Numbered from the stretch's first letter, positions 1 to 8,484 are shown. The stretch: DNA of 64,000 nt from Pseudomonadota bacterium (GCA_023422775.1 JAFAGM010000139.1:62001-126000), one strand, 5' to 3'. Notes: a model not told the origin generated them from the letters alone. Numbers and translations are program-made.

Positions 1-1699
1 CGAGGGATTCGATGCCACCGGGCAGCGCCGGATCGTCGAAACTCGCGCCGGCATTGGTCCAGCGCATCGGCGCGGACGGATCGACGGGCGCGTCGAGGTC
101 GTCGCCGAGCACGGCGCCGAGCGCCTTCTCATAGCCCTTGGCGACGGTGACGCCGTCGATGATCGGCGGCCACAGGTTCTTGGTCTCGCCGTTGACGAGT
201 TTTGAAATGGTGCGCGCCTCGGTCTCGAGCCGCTGCACGCGCTTTTCAGCCTCGGTGAGCGGGGAGCGGGAGGCCTCGAGCTTCTGCCGCGCGGCGACGT
301 GGCCGGTCTCGCTGGCCTGTGCGGCGGCTTCGGACACCGCCAGCGTTTCCTGCGCGGTTTCCATGGCGGCGGCCAGCGCATCGAGGTCGCCGAGATTGCC
401 GGTCTCCTCGCTGAGCTTCTGCTCGTCGGCCTGGACGCTGGCGATCTCCTGATCGAGCCGGGAAAGACGGTCGCGGTGGGTGCGGACGCCGGCCTCCAAC
501 TGGCTGCGCCTAGCGGTGAGGTCGGCGAGCGCGGTGGTCAATTCGCCGAACATGCGCTCGGCGGCGGACAGCGTCGCTTCGGCTTCGGCAACGCGTTCAT
601 CGACGCCGGAGCGCTTTTCGACGCGCGACTTGATTTCTTCCTTCAGTTCGGCGTCTTCGGTGTCGAGCCGCTCCAGCGCGATCTCGGCGTCCGAGGTCTG
701 CTGCTGTTCGCGCGCGATGTCGGCGGCGAATTGCTGCAGTCGCCGGTCGAGTTCGGCGACGCGCTCTTTGGCGCGCTCTTCCTCGCGGTCGAGCAGTTCG
801 CGCGCATTGGTGAGACGCTGCAGTCCCGCCGCGGCGCGCGCCTCGCCCTCGCGCAGCGCCGGCAGTTCGGAGGCGCGGATCGCCTGGATGCGGGCGGCTT
901 CGGCCTGCTCCCGGGTGCGCTCGGCCATCTCGCGAACGTTGATGTCGTGGGTGTGCGCGGCCTCAGTGACGTCGGCGTTCGCCCCCAGCCAGCGCAGGTG
1001 GAACAGCGTGGCCTCGGCCTTGCGCACCTTGGCGGCGACTTCGCGGAAGCGGATGGCCTGGCGGGCCTGCTTCTTCAAGCCTTCCATCTGGCCGGACAAT
1101 TGCCCGATCACGTCCTCGACGCGGGTGAGGTTGGTCTCGGCCGCCTTCAGCCGCAACTCGGCCTCGTGGCGGCGGGCGTGCAGTCCGGCGACGCCGGCGG
1201 CGTCTTCCAGCACGCGGCGGCGCTGTTCCGGCTTGGCCTGAATGATCTCGCCGATCTTGCCCTGGTGAACCAGCGCCGGTGAACGTGCGCCGGTCGCGGC
1301 GTCGGCAAACAGGATCTGCACGTCGCGGGCGCGCACGTCGCGGCCGTTGATGCGATAGGCCGAACCGGCCTCGCGCTCGATGCGGCGGGAGATTTCCAGA
1401 AGCTGGCTGTCATTGACGGCGGCCGGCGCCGTGCGATCGGCATTGTCGATCGTCATCACGACTTCGGCGTGGTTGCGCGCCGGGCGGTTGCCGGAGCCGG
1501 CGAAGATCACTGCATCCATGTCGGCGGCGCGCAGCGATTTATGCGAGGTCTCGCCCATCGCCCAGCGCAGCGCCTCGACCAGATTGGATTTGCCGCAGCC
1601 GTTCGGACCGACGACGCCGGTGAGGCCGGGTTCGATCATGAAGTCAGTGGGTTCAACGAACGACTTGAAACCGTGGAGGCGGAGGCGCGTGAGTTTCAT
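1..1699 (-). CDS. smc: Chromosome segregation protein SMC (N-terminal part; 3' end outside window)
   Basis: SMC is the ATPase of the condensin-like complex that compacts and separates chromosomes. The protein starts MKLTRLRLHGFKSFVEPTDF, typical of alphaproteobacterial SMC, and has a Walker A motif GPNGCGKSN at residues 31-39, followed by the usual N-terminal head and a long coiled-coil stretch rich in E, R, A and L. About 566 residues are visible; the hinge, second coil and C-terminal head lie left of base 1. It is the last of three minus-strand genes (DUF721, DsbA-like, SMC), an order common in this group. Identification is firm; only the end is missing. Confidence 0.96.
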   Translation of the reverse strand, partial: MKLTRLRLHGFKSFVEPTDFMIEPGLTGVVGPNGCGKSNLVEALRWAMGETSHKSLRAADMDAVIFAGSGNRPARNHAEVVMTIDNADRTAPAAVNDSQLLEISRRIEREAGSAYRINGRDVRARDVQILFADAATGARSPALVHQGKIGEIIQAKPEQRRRVLEDAAGVAGLHARRHEAELRLKAAETNLTRVEDVIGQLSGQMEGLKKQARQAIRFREVAAKVRKAEATLFHLRWLGANADVTEAAHTHDINVREMAERTREQAEAARIQAIRASELPALREGEARAAAGLQRLTNARELLDREEERAKERVAELDRRLQQFAADIAREQQQTSDAEIALERLDTEDAELKEEIKSRVEKRSGVDERVAEAEATLSAAERMFGELTTALADLTARRSQLEAGVRTHRDRLSRLDQEIASVQADEQKLSEETGNLGDLDALAAAMETAQETLAVSEAAAQASETGHVAARQKLEASRSPLTEAEKRVQRLETEARTISKLVNGETKNLWPPIIDGVTVAKGYEKALGAVLGDDLDAPVDPSAPMRWTNAGASFDDPALPGGIESL

Positions 1700-1925
1700 G
1701 GACACAAATCTCTGTTGGCCGGGCGCGAATCTCCCTGCCGTGACAATACCATAGAAGGCAATGTCGGTGTGTGGACGAACCGCCGGTCGCGGCGCTTATC
1801 GCGGCGACAATGGCGAGGCCGCGGCCGAAGGGCAACGGCCCCGCAGGGCTTTTCCCAAGGGAATTGAGGCGGTTTTGTGCAGTCTTTTGCTGGACTTATC
1901 GCCCTTTATGAATCCGGGGCGCGAA

Positions 1926-2582
1926 TCAGCTCTTCAACAGCGAGTTGATGCGCTTCGAGAATTCCTCGAAGCTCTGCTCGCCCTTGACCATCTCGCCGTT
2001 GATGAAGAAGGTCGGCGTGGAACTCACCTTCAGAACGTCGGCGGCGTACTTCTGGTCGGCCGCGATCTTGTCGAGCAGCGCCTGATCCTTCAGGCATTCC
2101 TCGACCTGCGCCTGGGTGAGGCCGGCCTGCTTGCCGATCCGGATCAGCGTCTCCGTGGTGTTCTTCACCACCCAGTCGTTCTGCTGCTTGAACAGCAGGT
2201 CGATCACGGCAAAGAATTTCGGGGCATCGTCCTTGGCGATGCAGCGCGCCAGCATCGATCCCGCGGCGGCCTTGATGTCGAGCGGGAATTCGCGGAACAC
2301 GAAGCGGATCTTGCCCGAGTCGATGAACTCCGACTTGATCTTCGGAAACACGTTTTCGGTGAACGCCGCGCAGTGCGGGCAGGTCATCGAGGCATATTCG
2401 GTGATGGTGACGGTGGCGTTGGCCGGGCCAAGCGCCATATCGGGCAGCGATTGCGGCTTGGCGACGTCGGCGGCACCTTGCGCGATGGCATCCGGGATCA
2501 GTCGCAGCGGCGAGAAGCCGGCGAGGGCGGCGAGCCCGGTCAGCGACAGGGCGGCGGTGAAGGCGCGGCGCGTGATCATCAA
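1926..2582 (-). CDS. DsbA family protein (secreted thioredoxin-fold oxidoreductase)
   Basis: A 218-residue periplasmic thiol-disulfide oxidoreductase. The N-terminus MMITRRAFTAALSLTG has a twin-arginine-like RR followed by a hydrophobic segment and an AQG cleavage region near residue 35. The active site is CPHC at residues 68-71, and the cis-proline loop is seen in SSTPTFFINGEMVKGEQ. These are features of the DsbA/DsbG-like 'thioredoxin domain' family (Thioredoxin_4). GGAG lies about 9 bases upstream of the start. It sits between the DUF721 gene and smc on the same strand. The substrate is unknown; an oxidase role is more likely than reductase given the lone DsbA domain. Confidence 0.9.
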   Translation of the reverse strand: MMITRRAFTAALSLTGLAALAGFSPLRLIPDAIAQGAADVAKPQSLPDMALGPANATVTITEYASMTCPHCAAFTENVFPKIKSEFIDSGKIRFVFREFPLDIKAAAGSMLARCIAKDDAPKFFAVIDLLFKQQNDWVVKNTTETLIRIGKQAGLTQAQVEECLKDQALLDKIAADQKYAADVLKVSSTPTFFINGEMVKGEQSFEEFSKRINSLLKS

Positions 2583-2697
2583 GGTTTGCTCCGAATGGCG
2601 CGTTCACGCCCCAAGAAGTTCCGAAAAGAAGCCTTCGCTAGCTTGAAACGATAATTGTGGCAATGGCGGGTTGCAGCGGCCGCACCGCGCCGCGGGC

Positions 2698-3177
2698 TCA
2701 ATTTCGCTTGATCGAGGCCCCGAGCCGCGCCAGCGCGTCGCGCAGTTCCTCATCCTCGATCGCGGTGAGGGTCTCGGCGACCCTGGCCACCGATTTCGGG
2801 TCCGGCGCGCGGGCGGGCGCCGGGCGCTTGCTGCGCGACAGCGGCGCCTGCCGCAGCGCCAGCCGGCCGACGGCGCTCCAGCCGAAGAAGCGGTTGACCC
2901 GCTGCAGGATCACGTCGGAGGAATGCTGGATCTCCAGCGCCATCGGGCCTTCGACCCGCAGCACCAGCGTGGCCGGTTCCTGCGGCTGCCCTTCCACCGG
3001 CCGCGGCCATTGCATCTTCATCGGCTCGGAATGCGCGGCGATTTCGGCCCCGGCGATTTCGGCCCAGCGCGTGACGAGTTCGCGCGCGGCAAACCCCTGT
3101 TTGGCATAGGCGTCCGAGAAGACGTCGCCGAGCAGACCGGAGAGAGGCTTTGCGGAGATCGGGCCGGGTTTTGACAT
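2698..3177 (-). CDS. DUF721 domain protein (DciA-like)
   Basis: A 159-residue protein. The segment LVTRWAEIAGAEIAAHSEP followed by a strand-rich region LVLRVEGPMALEIQHSSDVI matches the DUF721/DciA fold (W-x-x-I/V-x-G-x2-I-A-x-H-S-x-P). In other bacteria DciA loads the replicative helicase, and that may be the role here, but the link is by family only. The C-terminal third is polar and probably disordered. It stands upstream of the DsbA-like gene and smc in the same direction, with a 115-base gap to the former. Confidence 0.82.
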   Translation of the reverse strand: MSKPGPISAKPLSGLLGDVFSDAYAKQGFAARELVTRWAEIAGAEIAAHSEPMKMQWPRPVEGQPQEPATLVLRVEGPMALEIQHSSDVILQRVNRFFGWSAVGRLALRQAPLSRSKRPAPARAPDPKSVARVAETLTAIEDEELRDALARLGASIKRN

Positions 3178-3208
3178 GGGATGACTATATCGGCTGGGGC
3201 CGCCTCGG

Positions 3209-3529
3209 TCACGCCGCGCGGGGACGAATGGACTTCAGGTCGCGGTCGATCTCGCGCCGTCGCTGCATCAGGTCGTAGTCCATCTGCAGGCCGAGGAAGA
3301 ATCCTTCCGATAGACCGAAATAGCGGGCGAGCCGGAGATCGGTATCGGCGGTGATGTCCCGCTTGCCGAGCACAATCTCGTTGATGCGGCGCGGCGCGAC
3401 ATGCACAGCGCGCGCCAGCCCGTTCTGGCTGAGCCCCATAGGCTTGAGGAACTCTTCGAGCAGGATCTCTCCTGGGTGTGGGTTTTGAAGAAGTCCGCTC
3501 TTAGTCGTGGTAGTCGACGATTTCGACAT
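3209..3529 (-). CDS. higA: HigA-type antitoxin (XRE family)
   Basis: An antitoxin and DNA-binding repressor of 106 residues. The core [20 protein letters not shown], then the helix-turn-helix [20 protein letters not shown], is diagnostic of the HigA/VapI family. The start at 3529 (MSKSSTT) is preferred; an upstream ATG at 3577 would add 16 residues inside the toxin gene. The gene overlaps the end of higB by 29 bases, so the two are translated together, toxin first, as is usual for higBA. It probably represses its own operon through the palindrome just upstream of higB. Confidence 0.9.
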   Translation of the reverse strand: MSKSSTTTTKSGLLQNPHPGEILLEEFLKPMGLSQNGLARAVHVAPRRINEIVLGKRDITADTDLRLARYFGLSEGFFLGLQMDYDLMQRRREIDRDLKSIRPRAA

Positions 3530-3785
3530 GTATCGGTCCTCCCTCAGTCCAGACGAAACAGATGCGCCATTGGTCATTAATCCGGATCGAGTGCTGTCCT
3601 TGCCGGTCCGCCTTCAAAGCCTCAAGGCGATTGCCCGGCGGAACACGGAGATCGCCAAGCACCCGGGCCTGATTCAAAAGACGAAGCTTCCGTAGCGCCA
3701 CGTTTTGGATATCGGTCGGAAGTTTTCGGCTGCGCTGGCCGGACCAGATCGATCTCGTCTCGGCATCCGCGAAGCTCTGAATCAT
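3501..3785 (-). CDS. higB: HigB-type toxin (RelE/ParE superfamily)
   Basis: A 94-residue basic protein starting [16 protein letters not shown], with [39 protein letters not shown] and RICFVW. These are the hallmarks of HigB/RelE-fold mRNA interferases, which cleave mRNA on the ribosome. The C-terminal EIVDYHD is also typical. It is the first gene of the pair with higA, and its ATG begins two bases from a perfect 14-bp inverted repeat. The length is normal for the family and no damage is visible, so the module looks intact. Confidence 0.9.
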   Translation of the reverse strand: MIQSFADAETRSIWSGQRSRKLPTDIQNVALRKLRLLNQARVLGDLRVPPGNRLEALKADRQGQHSIRINDQWRICFVWTEGGPIHVEIVDYHD

Positions 3786-3786
3786 G

Positions 3787-3817
3787 GCAGACTATAACGC
3801 GTTGCGTTATAGTCTGC
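3787..3817. promoter_or_regulatory. Perfect inverted repeat, likely HigA operator
   Basis: Two perfect 14-base arms, gcagactataacgc and its reverse complement, are separated by the three bases gtt. The left arm ends two bases from the higB start codon. AT-rich perfect dyads at this place are typical HigA operators. HigA binding here would block transcription of higBA. The region to mutY is only 42 bases, so the same site could also affect mutY transcription. Confidence 0.72.
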
Positions 3818-3858
3818 AAGATCTGGCTATTGCGAAGCTCAAATTCTAGAGTGAGGGC

Positions 3859-4974
3859 GTGCCCCCAACGCTTGTCACCAAAAAGAAGTCCGTCGTTGCC
3901 GAAAGCGCCAGCCGTCCCGCGCTGCTGCTCGACTGGTACGACCGCCATCGCCGCCGGCTGCCGTGGCGGCCGCCGGCGGGCGAGCGGGCTGATCCTTACC
4001 GGGTCTGGCTGTCCGAGATCATGCTGCAGCAGACCGGCGTCAAAACCGTCGGGCCGTATTTCGAGAAATTCCTGGCGCGCTGGCCGGATGTCGCCGCGCT
4101 CGGGCAGGCCTCGCAGGATGACGTGCTGCGGATGTGGGCCGGGCTCGGTTACTATTCGCGCGCGCGCAACCTTCATGCCTGCGCGGTGGCGGTGCTGCGC
4201 GACCATGGCGGGGTGTTTCCCGACACCGAGGAAGGCCTGCGCAAACTGCCGGGGATCGGGCCCTACACCGCAGCCGCGATCGGCGCGATCGCCTTCGACC
4301 TCAGGACCATGCCGGTCGACGGCAATATCGAGCGCGTGACGTCGCGGCTTTATGCGGTGGAAGAACCGCTGCCGCGGGCCAAGCCGCGCATCCAGGAACT
4401 GGCGTCGACGCTGCTGGGCGAGTCCCGCGCCGGCGACGGGAAGTCCCGCGCCGGCGACAGCGCGCAGGCGCTGATGGATCTGGGCTCCTCGATCTGCACG
4501 CCGAAGAAGCCGGCCTGCGCGCTGTGTCCGCTGAATGACGATTGCGTGGCCCGCACGCGCGGCGATCAGGAGACGTTTCCGCGCAAGGCGCCGAAGAAGT
4601 CGGGAGACCTGCGCCGCGGCGCGGCCTTCATCGTCACGCGCGGCGATGAACTGCTGGTGCGGACGCGGGCGGAAAAAGGCCTGCTCGGCGGCATGACGGA
4701 AGTGCCGGGCTCGGACTGGATCGCCGGACAGCAAGACAAGGTGGCGCTAAGGCAGGCGCCTGAGTTCAAAGGCATTGACCGGTGGCGCCGCAAGGCCGGC
4801 GTCGTCACACACGTGTTCACGCATTTCCCGCTCGAGCTTGTGGTCTATACCGCAAAGGTTGCCGCGCGGACGCGGGCGCCGGAGGGCATGCGCTGGGTGC
4901 CGGTCGCAACGCTGGCCGACGAGGCGCTGCCCAACGTGATGCGCAAGGCGATCGCGCACGGGCTGGACTTCTAG
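3859..4974 (+). CDS. mutY: A/G-specific adenine glycosylase MutY
   Basis: MutY removes adenine mispaired with 8-oxoguanine. The 371-residue protein starts at a GTG. It shows the catalytic Glu53 in SEIMLQQTGVKTV, the helix-hairpin-helix LPGIGPYTA at 130-138, catalytic Asp154 in VDGNIERV, and a 4Fe-4S loop with Cys213, Cys220, Cys223 and Cys229 (C-x6-C-x2-C-x5-C). A C-terminal NUDIX-like domain follows (FIVTRGDELLVRTR). A 21-bp tandem duplication encodes SRAGDGK/SRAGDSA at residues 189-202, between the catalytic domain and the Fe-S loop. It is divergent from higBA. Confidence 0.96.
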   Translation: MPPTLVTKKKSVVAESASRPALLLDWYDRHRRRLPWRPPAGERADPYRVWLSEIMLQQTGVKTVGPYFEKFLARWPDVAALGQASQDDVLRMWAGLGYYSRARNLHACAVAVLRDHGGVFPDTEEGLRKLPGIGPYTAAAIGAIAFDLRTMPVDGNIERVTSRLYAVEEPLPRAKPRIQELASTLLGESRAGDGKSRAGDSAQALMDLGSSICTPKKPACALCPLNDDCVARTRGDQETFPRKAPKKSGDLRRGAAFIVTRGDELLVRTRAEKGLLGGMTEVPGSDWIAGQQDKVALRQAPEFKGIDRWRRKAGVVTHVFTHFPLELVVYTAKVAARTRAPEGMRWVPVATLADEALPNVMRKAIAHGLDF

Positions 4975-5048
4975 CCGCGCCGGACTGATGCTTGCTGCCA
5001 CCACGCTGGCAACAGCCTTCGATTAGGGAAGGACCCACGGAGGTCCCC

Positions 5049-5468
5049 ATGATCGCAACTGCTCTCGACCATCTCCCGGCGCCGCCTTGCGCAAGACTGC
5101 TCGGCTGGAAGCTGCTCGACGCCCGGCCGCAGGAGGGTTGGATCCGGATCGGTTTCGACGGCAAGCGGGATTTCTGCAACCCGGCCGGCTTCGTCCAGGG
5201 CGGCATTCTCTCGGCGATGCTCGACGACACCATGGGGCCGGCGGTGTTCGCGATGACCGAAGGCCGGCTCTACACCGCAACGATCTCCATGACGGTGAAT
5301 TTCCTCAGCCCCGCCAAACCGGGACCGATCACCGGCGAGGCCAAAGTCACCCAGCTCGGCAAGACGGTGGCCTTCGTGGAGGGGCGGCTGATGGCCGAGG
5401 ACGGCACCGTGCTCGCCACCGCCACGACCAATGCGCGGCTGGTCGAGACGACGAAGGCGCTCCGCTAG
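5049..5468 (+). CDS. PaaI-type hotdog thioesterase
   Basis: A 139-residue single hotdog-fold domain, probably hydrolysing acyl-CoA thioesters in the cytoplasm. The signature is FCNPAGFVQGGILSAMLDDT (the G-x-x-x-G-G-x2-x-x-x-D loop), followed by the strands ATISMTVNFLSPAKPGPI and FVEGRLMAEDGTVLATATT. The start at 5049 has GGAGG five bases upstream; an ATG at 4987 would begin far from any ribosome site. Its stop codon at 5466-5468 directly abuts the stop codon of the convergent flavoprotein gene. Substrate unknown. Confidence 0.85.
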   Translation: MIATALDHLPAPPCARLLGWKLLDARPQEGWIRIGFDGKRDFCNPAGFVQGGILSAMLDDTMGPAVFAMTEGRLYTATISMTVNFLSPAKPGPITGEAKVTQLGKTVAFVEGRLMAEDGTVLATATTNARLVETTKALR

Positions 5469-6755
5469 CTAGCCCGCGGCCAGCGGCGCTTCGGGCTTGA
5501 TCTGCACGATCGGCGGCTTGGCGTTGAGCCCTTCGACCTGGAAGCCGGCGACGCGCTTGTAGTTCGCGGCGATGTCTTCCAGCTCCTTCAGCGACAATAC
5601 GTCGGTGACGACGTTGTAGCCGCCGGGCGCGCGCTCTTCGACCATCTGCATGACCTGCTCGGGACCGTTGCGGCGGTTGAGCATCACGAGGTCGGTGGTG
5701 GCCGGCCGGCGCTCGGCCTCATAGGCCGCGAGCGCGGCGTTGGTCGTGCCCTTTGCCAGGATCTCGCGGGTAAGCACGCGCGCGTCCAAAATCGCCTGCG
5801 ATGCGCCGTTGGAGCCGATCGGGTACATCGGATGCGCGGCGTCGCCCATCAGCGTGACGCGGCCGAACGTCCATTGCGGAATCGGATCGCGGTCGACGAG
5901 GGGATATTCGTAGGCGTGCGGGCAGTTCTCGATCAGGCCGGGCACGTCGAGCCAGTCGAATTTCCAGTCCTTGAACCAGGGCAAAAACTCTTCGAGTTTT
6001 GCAGTCCGGTTATAGTCCTCGCGGCGCCACTGATAGGTCGGCGGCATGTGCCGCTCCGCCACCCAGTTGATCCTGAACTTGCCGGCGCTGTCGGCGTCCT
6101 TCGAAATCGGATAGCAGACGAATTTCAGGATTTCGTGGCCGGCCATGATCATGGTGCGGCCGGACAGGAAGGCACAGCTTTCGGTGATGCCGCGCCACAG
6201 GATGCGTCCGTTCCAGATCGGCGGGCCTTCGCCGGGATAAAGCTTTTCGCGAATTGCCGAGTGGATGCCGTCGGCGGCGATCAGCAGCGCGCCGTCATGG
6301 TGGCTCGCTGATTTGCCGGTGGCCTTGTCGATGAACTCGGCGCGAACGCCGGCGTCAGACTCGGTCCACGAAGTGAGATGGTGGCTGGTGAGGATGTTCT
6401 CCCTGCCCAGCCGTTCGATCGCGGTATCGAGCAGGATCTGCTGCAGCGTGCCGCGGTGGATCGAGAACTGCGGCCATCTGTAGCCGGCCTCGATGCCGCG
6501 CGGTTCGCTCCAGATCGGCTTGCCGTGCTTGGAGAAATAGGCGAGCTCTTTGGTGCGCACGGCCGACTTGTCGAGCGCATCGTGCAGGCCGAGTTCGATC
6601 AGTTCGCGCACCGCATGCGGCAGCACATTGATGCCCACGCCGAGCGGCTTCAGCTCGGACACGCTCTCGAAGACTTTGGCGGGGACGCCGATCTGGTGCA
6701 AGCTGAGCGCCAGCGTCAGCCCGCCGATGCCGCCGCCGGCGATGAGTACGGTCAT
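5469..6755 (-). CDS. FAD-dependent monooxygenase (flavin-dependent oxidoreductase)
   Basis: A 428-residue group A flavoprotein hydroxylase of the salicylate/PHBH type. Visible are the N-terminal FAD motif VLIAGGGIGGLTLALSLHQ, the DG motif LLIAADGIHSAIREKLYPG and the GD motif RVTLMGDAAHPMYPIGSNGA. A substrate is not evident; such enzymes hydroxylate aromatic rings using NAD(P)H. The start at 6755 (MTVLIAGG) is set by a GGAGAGG ribosome site; an ATG at 6788 would read through the tandem repeat in the leader. It converges with the thioesterase gene without any gap. Confidence 0.88.
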   Translation of the reverse strand: MTVLIAGGGIGGLTLALSLHQIGVPAKVFESVSELKPLGVGINVLPHAVRELIELGLHDALDKSAVRTKELAYFSKHGKPIWSEPRGIEAGYRWPQFSIHRGTLQQILLDTAIERLGRENILTSHHLTSWTESDAGVRAEFIDKATGKSASHHDGALLIAADGIHSAIREKLYPGEGPPIWNGRILWRGITESCAFLSGRTMIMAGHEILKFVCYPISKDADSAGKFRINWVAERHMPPTYQWRREDYNRTAKLEEFLPWFKDWKFDWLDVPGLIENCPHAYEYPLVDRDPIPQWTFGRVTLMGDAAHPMYPIGSNGASQAILDARVLTREILAKGTTNAALAAYEAERRPATTDLVMLNRRNGPEQVMQMVEERAPGGYNVVTDVLSLKELEDIAANYKRVAGFQVEGLNAKPPIVQIKPEAPLAAG

Positions 6756-6772
6756 GTCTGCACCTCTCCGAC

Positions 6773-6808
6773 ACCCCGGGTCTTGCACCCCGGGTCTTGC
6801 ACCCCGGG
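6773..6808. repeat. 14-bp tandem repeat in the flavoprotein leader
   Basis: The unit accccgggtcttgc occurs at 6773-6786 and 6787-6800, with a third partial copy accccggg at 6801-6808. Each copy contains the palindrome ccccgggg in part (cccggg). The array ends 18 bases before the flavoprotein start codon and lies between two divergent genes. It could be a regulator-binding array or simple slippage. Confidence 0.85.
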
Positions 6809-6900
6809 CGTCATGACATGAGGGGCGGCAGGGGGCAACTGCGAAGGTTGCCAGCGAAACGGCTCGCCGCTAACGTCCGGCTTTCGCCATGAGGATCGCC

Positions 6901-7518
6901 ATGCTCAAGCTTTACACTGCCCCCGGTACCTGCGCGCTGGCTTCGCATATCGCCCTGGAGGAGGCTGGCGCCGACTACACGGCGGAACGGCTCGACTTCA
7001 AGAACAGCCAGCAGACCACCCCGCAATATCTTGCGATCAATCCGAAGGGGCGGGTGCCGGCGCTGGTGACGGACCGTGGCACGCTGACCGAGACGCCGGC
7101 GATCCTTGCCTTCATCGCGAGCAGCTTTCCGAAAGCAGGGCTGGTGCCCGATGATCCCTTTGCGTTTGCGCAGGCGCAGTCGTTCAACAGCTATCTCTGC
7201 TCGACGGTGCACATCAACCATGCGCACAAGATGCGCGGCTATCGCTGGGCGGTCGAGGAATCCTCGTTTGCCGACATGAAGCGCAAGATTCCCGAAACCA
7301 TGGCCGCGAGCTTCGCCCTGATCGAGCGCGATATGCTGAAAGGCCCATGGGTGATGGGCGAGCAGTTCACGATCTGCGATCCCTATCTCTACACCATCTC
7401 CGGCTGGCTCGAGGGCGACGGCGTCGATCTCGCAACCTTGCCGAAGGTGGCGGCTCACCGCAAGCGGATGGAAGAGCGGCCGGCCGTGCAGAAGGTGCTG
7501 GCTGACGTAAAGCGCTGA
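6901..7518 (+). CDS. Glutathione S-transferase (beta-class-like)
   Basis: A 205-residue cytosolic GST. The N-terminal thioredoxin-like domain starts MLKLYTAPGTCALASHIAL, with a Cys at residue 11 where beta-class GSTs have their catalytic Cys, and the PNPKGRVPAL-like loop INPKGRVPALVTDRG with the cis-proline. The all-alpha C-terminal domain carries FTICDPYLYTISGWL. The start at 6901 is preferred over the ATG at 6889 because GAGGA sits six bases before it. It is divergent from the flavoprotein gene. Substrate unknown; detoxification is likely. Confidence 0.88.
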   Translation: MLKLYTAPGTCALASHIALEEAGADYTAERLDFKNSQQTTPQYLAINPKGRVPALVTDRGTLTETPAILAFIASSFPKAGLVPDDPFAFAQAQSFNSYLCSTVHINHAHKMRGYRWAVEESSFADMKRKIPETMAASFALIERDMLKGPWVMGEQFTICDPYLYTISGWLEGDGVDLATLPKVAAHRKRMEERPAVQKVLADVKR

Positions 7519-7574
7519 TGCCGCAGGGTGGGTAAAAGGCGCTTCTGCGCCGTGCCCACCCACGACGCTGCGCA

Positions 7575-7650
7575 GGATGGGTGGAGCGAAGCGAAACACA
7601 TCACGCTTCCGCAAAAGGATTAGATGGGTTTCGCTTCGCTCTACCCATCC
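7575..7650. repeat. Palindromic repeat (gatgggt..gcgaagcgaaac type)
   Basis: An inverted repeat: ggatgggtggagcgaagcga on the left and its near reverse complement tcgcttcgctctacccatcc on the right, with about 30 bases between. It lies downstream of the GST gene in a convergent gap. A shorter hairpin with gtgggt and acccac arms lies just before it at about 7529-7556. Single copy of this type in the window. Confidence 0.75.
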
Positions 7651-7687
7651 GAACTGAGCGTTTTCTCAGACCGCGTCCAATAAAAGT

Positions 7688-7779
7688 CGTCATGCCCGGC
7701 CTTGTGCCGGGCATCCACGTCTTGGCTGAAGTTTCCAAGCGGCAGGACGTGGATGGCCGGGACAAACCCGGCCATGACG
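7688..7779. repeat. Palindromic repeat, 'cgtcatgcccgg' family, copy 1
   Basis: Begins cgtcatgcccggccttgtgc and ends with the matching inverted arm cccggccatgacg; inside are two smaller inverted arms ccacgtctt and aggacgtgg. The same design occurs at 13268-13385 and 43333-43421. It lies between two convergent GST genes, where it may act as a terminator in both directions. Confidence 0.85.
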
Positions 7780-7797
7780 AAAATTGCGGGTTAGTAT

Positions 7798-8484
7798 TCA
7801 GGCCGCCTTGATCTTCAGATGCCTGAACATGTTGCCGCGGGCTTCGTCGTCCATCTCGGCCTTGAACTTGAAGCTGTCCTTCAGCGCGATCGCCTGGACC
7901 GCCGCGGGCCGGGCCGAGATCTCGTCGACCAGTTTCTTGACGTTGGGATATTTGGCGACCGCGTCCTCCCCGAGGACGAAGGGGATCATGCGGGCCCAGC
8001 CCCAGACGTCCATGTCGACGATGGTGTAGGTATCGCCGACCATGTAGCGGCGGTTGGCGAGATGGTCGTTGAGAATGCCGTAATGCCGCTGCGCCTCGAA
8101 CTGGTAGCGGTTGTGGGCGTAGTCGATCTTTTCCGGCGCGAAGTGCTTGAAGTGCACGGCCTGGCCGGAATAGGGACCGACGCCGGTGGCGGCGAACATC
8201 AGCCAGGACAACAACTCGCCGCGGCTGGCCGGGGTGTTGGCGGGCAGAAACTTGCCGGTCTTCTCGGCGAGATAGAGCAGGATGGCATTGCTGTCGAACA
8301 CCTTGATGCCGCCGTCGTCGATCGCGGGCACCTTGCCGTTCGGATTGATGGCGAGATATTCCGGCTTGAACTGGTCGCCCTTGCGGGTATCGACGGCAAT
8401 CGGCTCGTAGGCAATGCCGGCTTCCTCGAGGAAAAGCGCGACCTTGGTCGGGTTGGGCGATCCGTTGAAATAGAACTTGAGCAT
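7798..8484 (-). CDS. Glutathione S-transferase (YfcG/Ure2-like)
   Basis: A 228-residue GST. The N-terminus MLKFYFNGSPNPTKVALFLE with IAVDTRKGDQFKPEYLAINP and NGKVPAIDDGG resembles the nu-class YfcG/Ure2-type enzymes, which act as disulfide-bond oxidoreductases on glutathione. The C-terminal helical domain has YTIVDMDVWGWARMIPFVLG. The start at 8484 is chosen for its strong GGGGAGG site; longer forms are possible up to 8538. It is convergent with the other GST, and they are not close paralogues. Confidence 0.88.
   Translation of the reverse strand: MLKFYFNGSPNPTKVALFLEEAGIAYEPIAVDTRKGDQFKPEYLAINPNGKVPAIDDGGIKVFDSNAILLYLAEKTGKFLPANTPASRGELLSWLMFAATGVGPYSGQAVHFKHFAPEKIDYAHNRYQFEAQRHYGILNDHLANRRYMVGDTYTIVDMDVWGWARMIPFVLGEDAVAKYPNVKKLVDEISARPAAVQAIALKDSFKFKAEMDDEARGNMFRHLKIKAA

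Noticed and set aside
299..1282. Long plus-strand open frames (for example 327 and 253 residues) across the left end
   Set aside because: They are antisense to smc, which has a complete ATP-binding head; the plus-strand products are low-complexity and show no domain.
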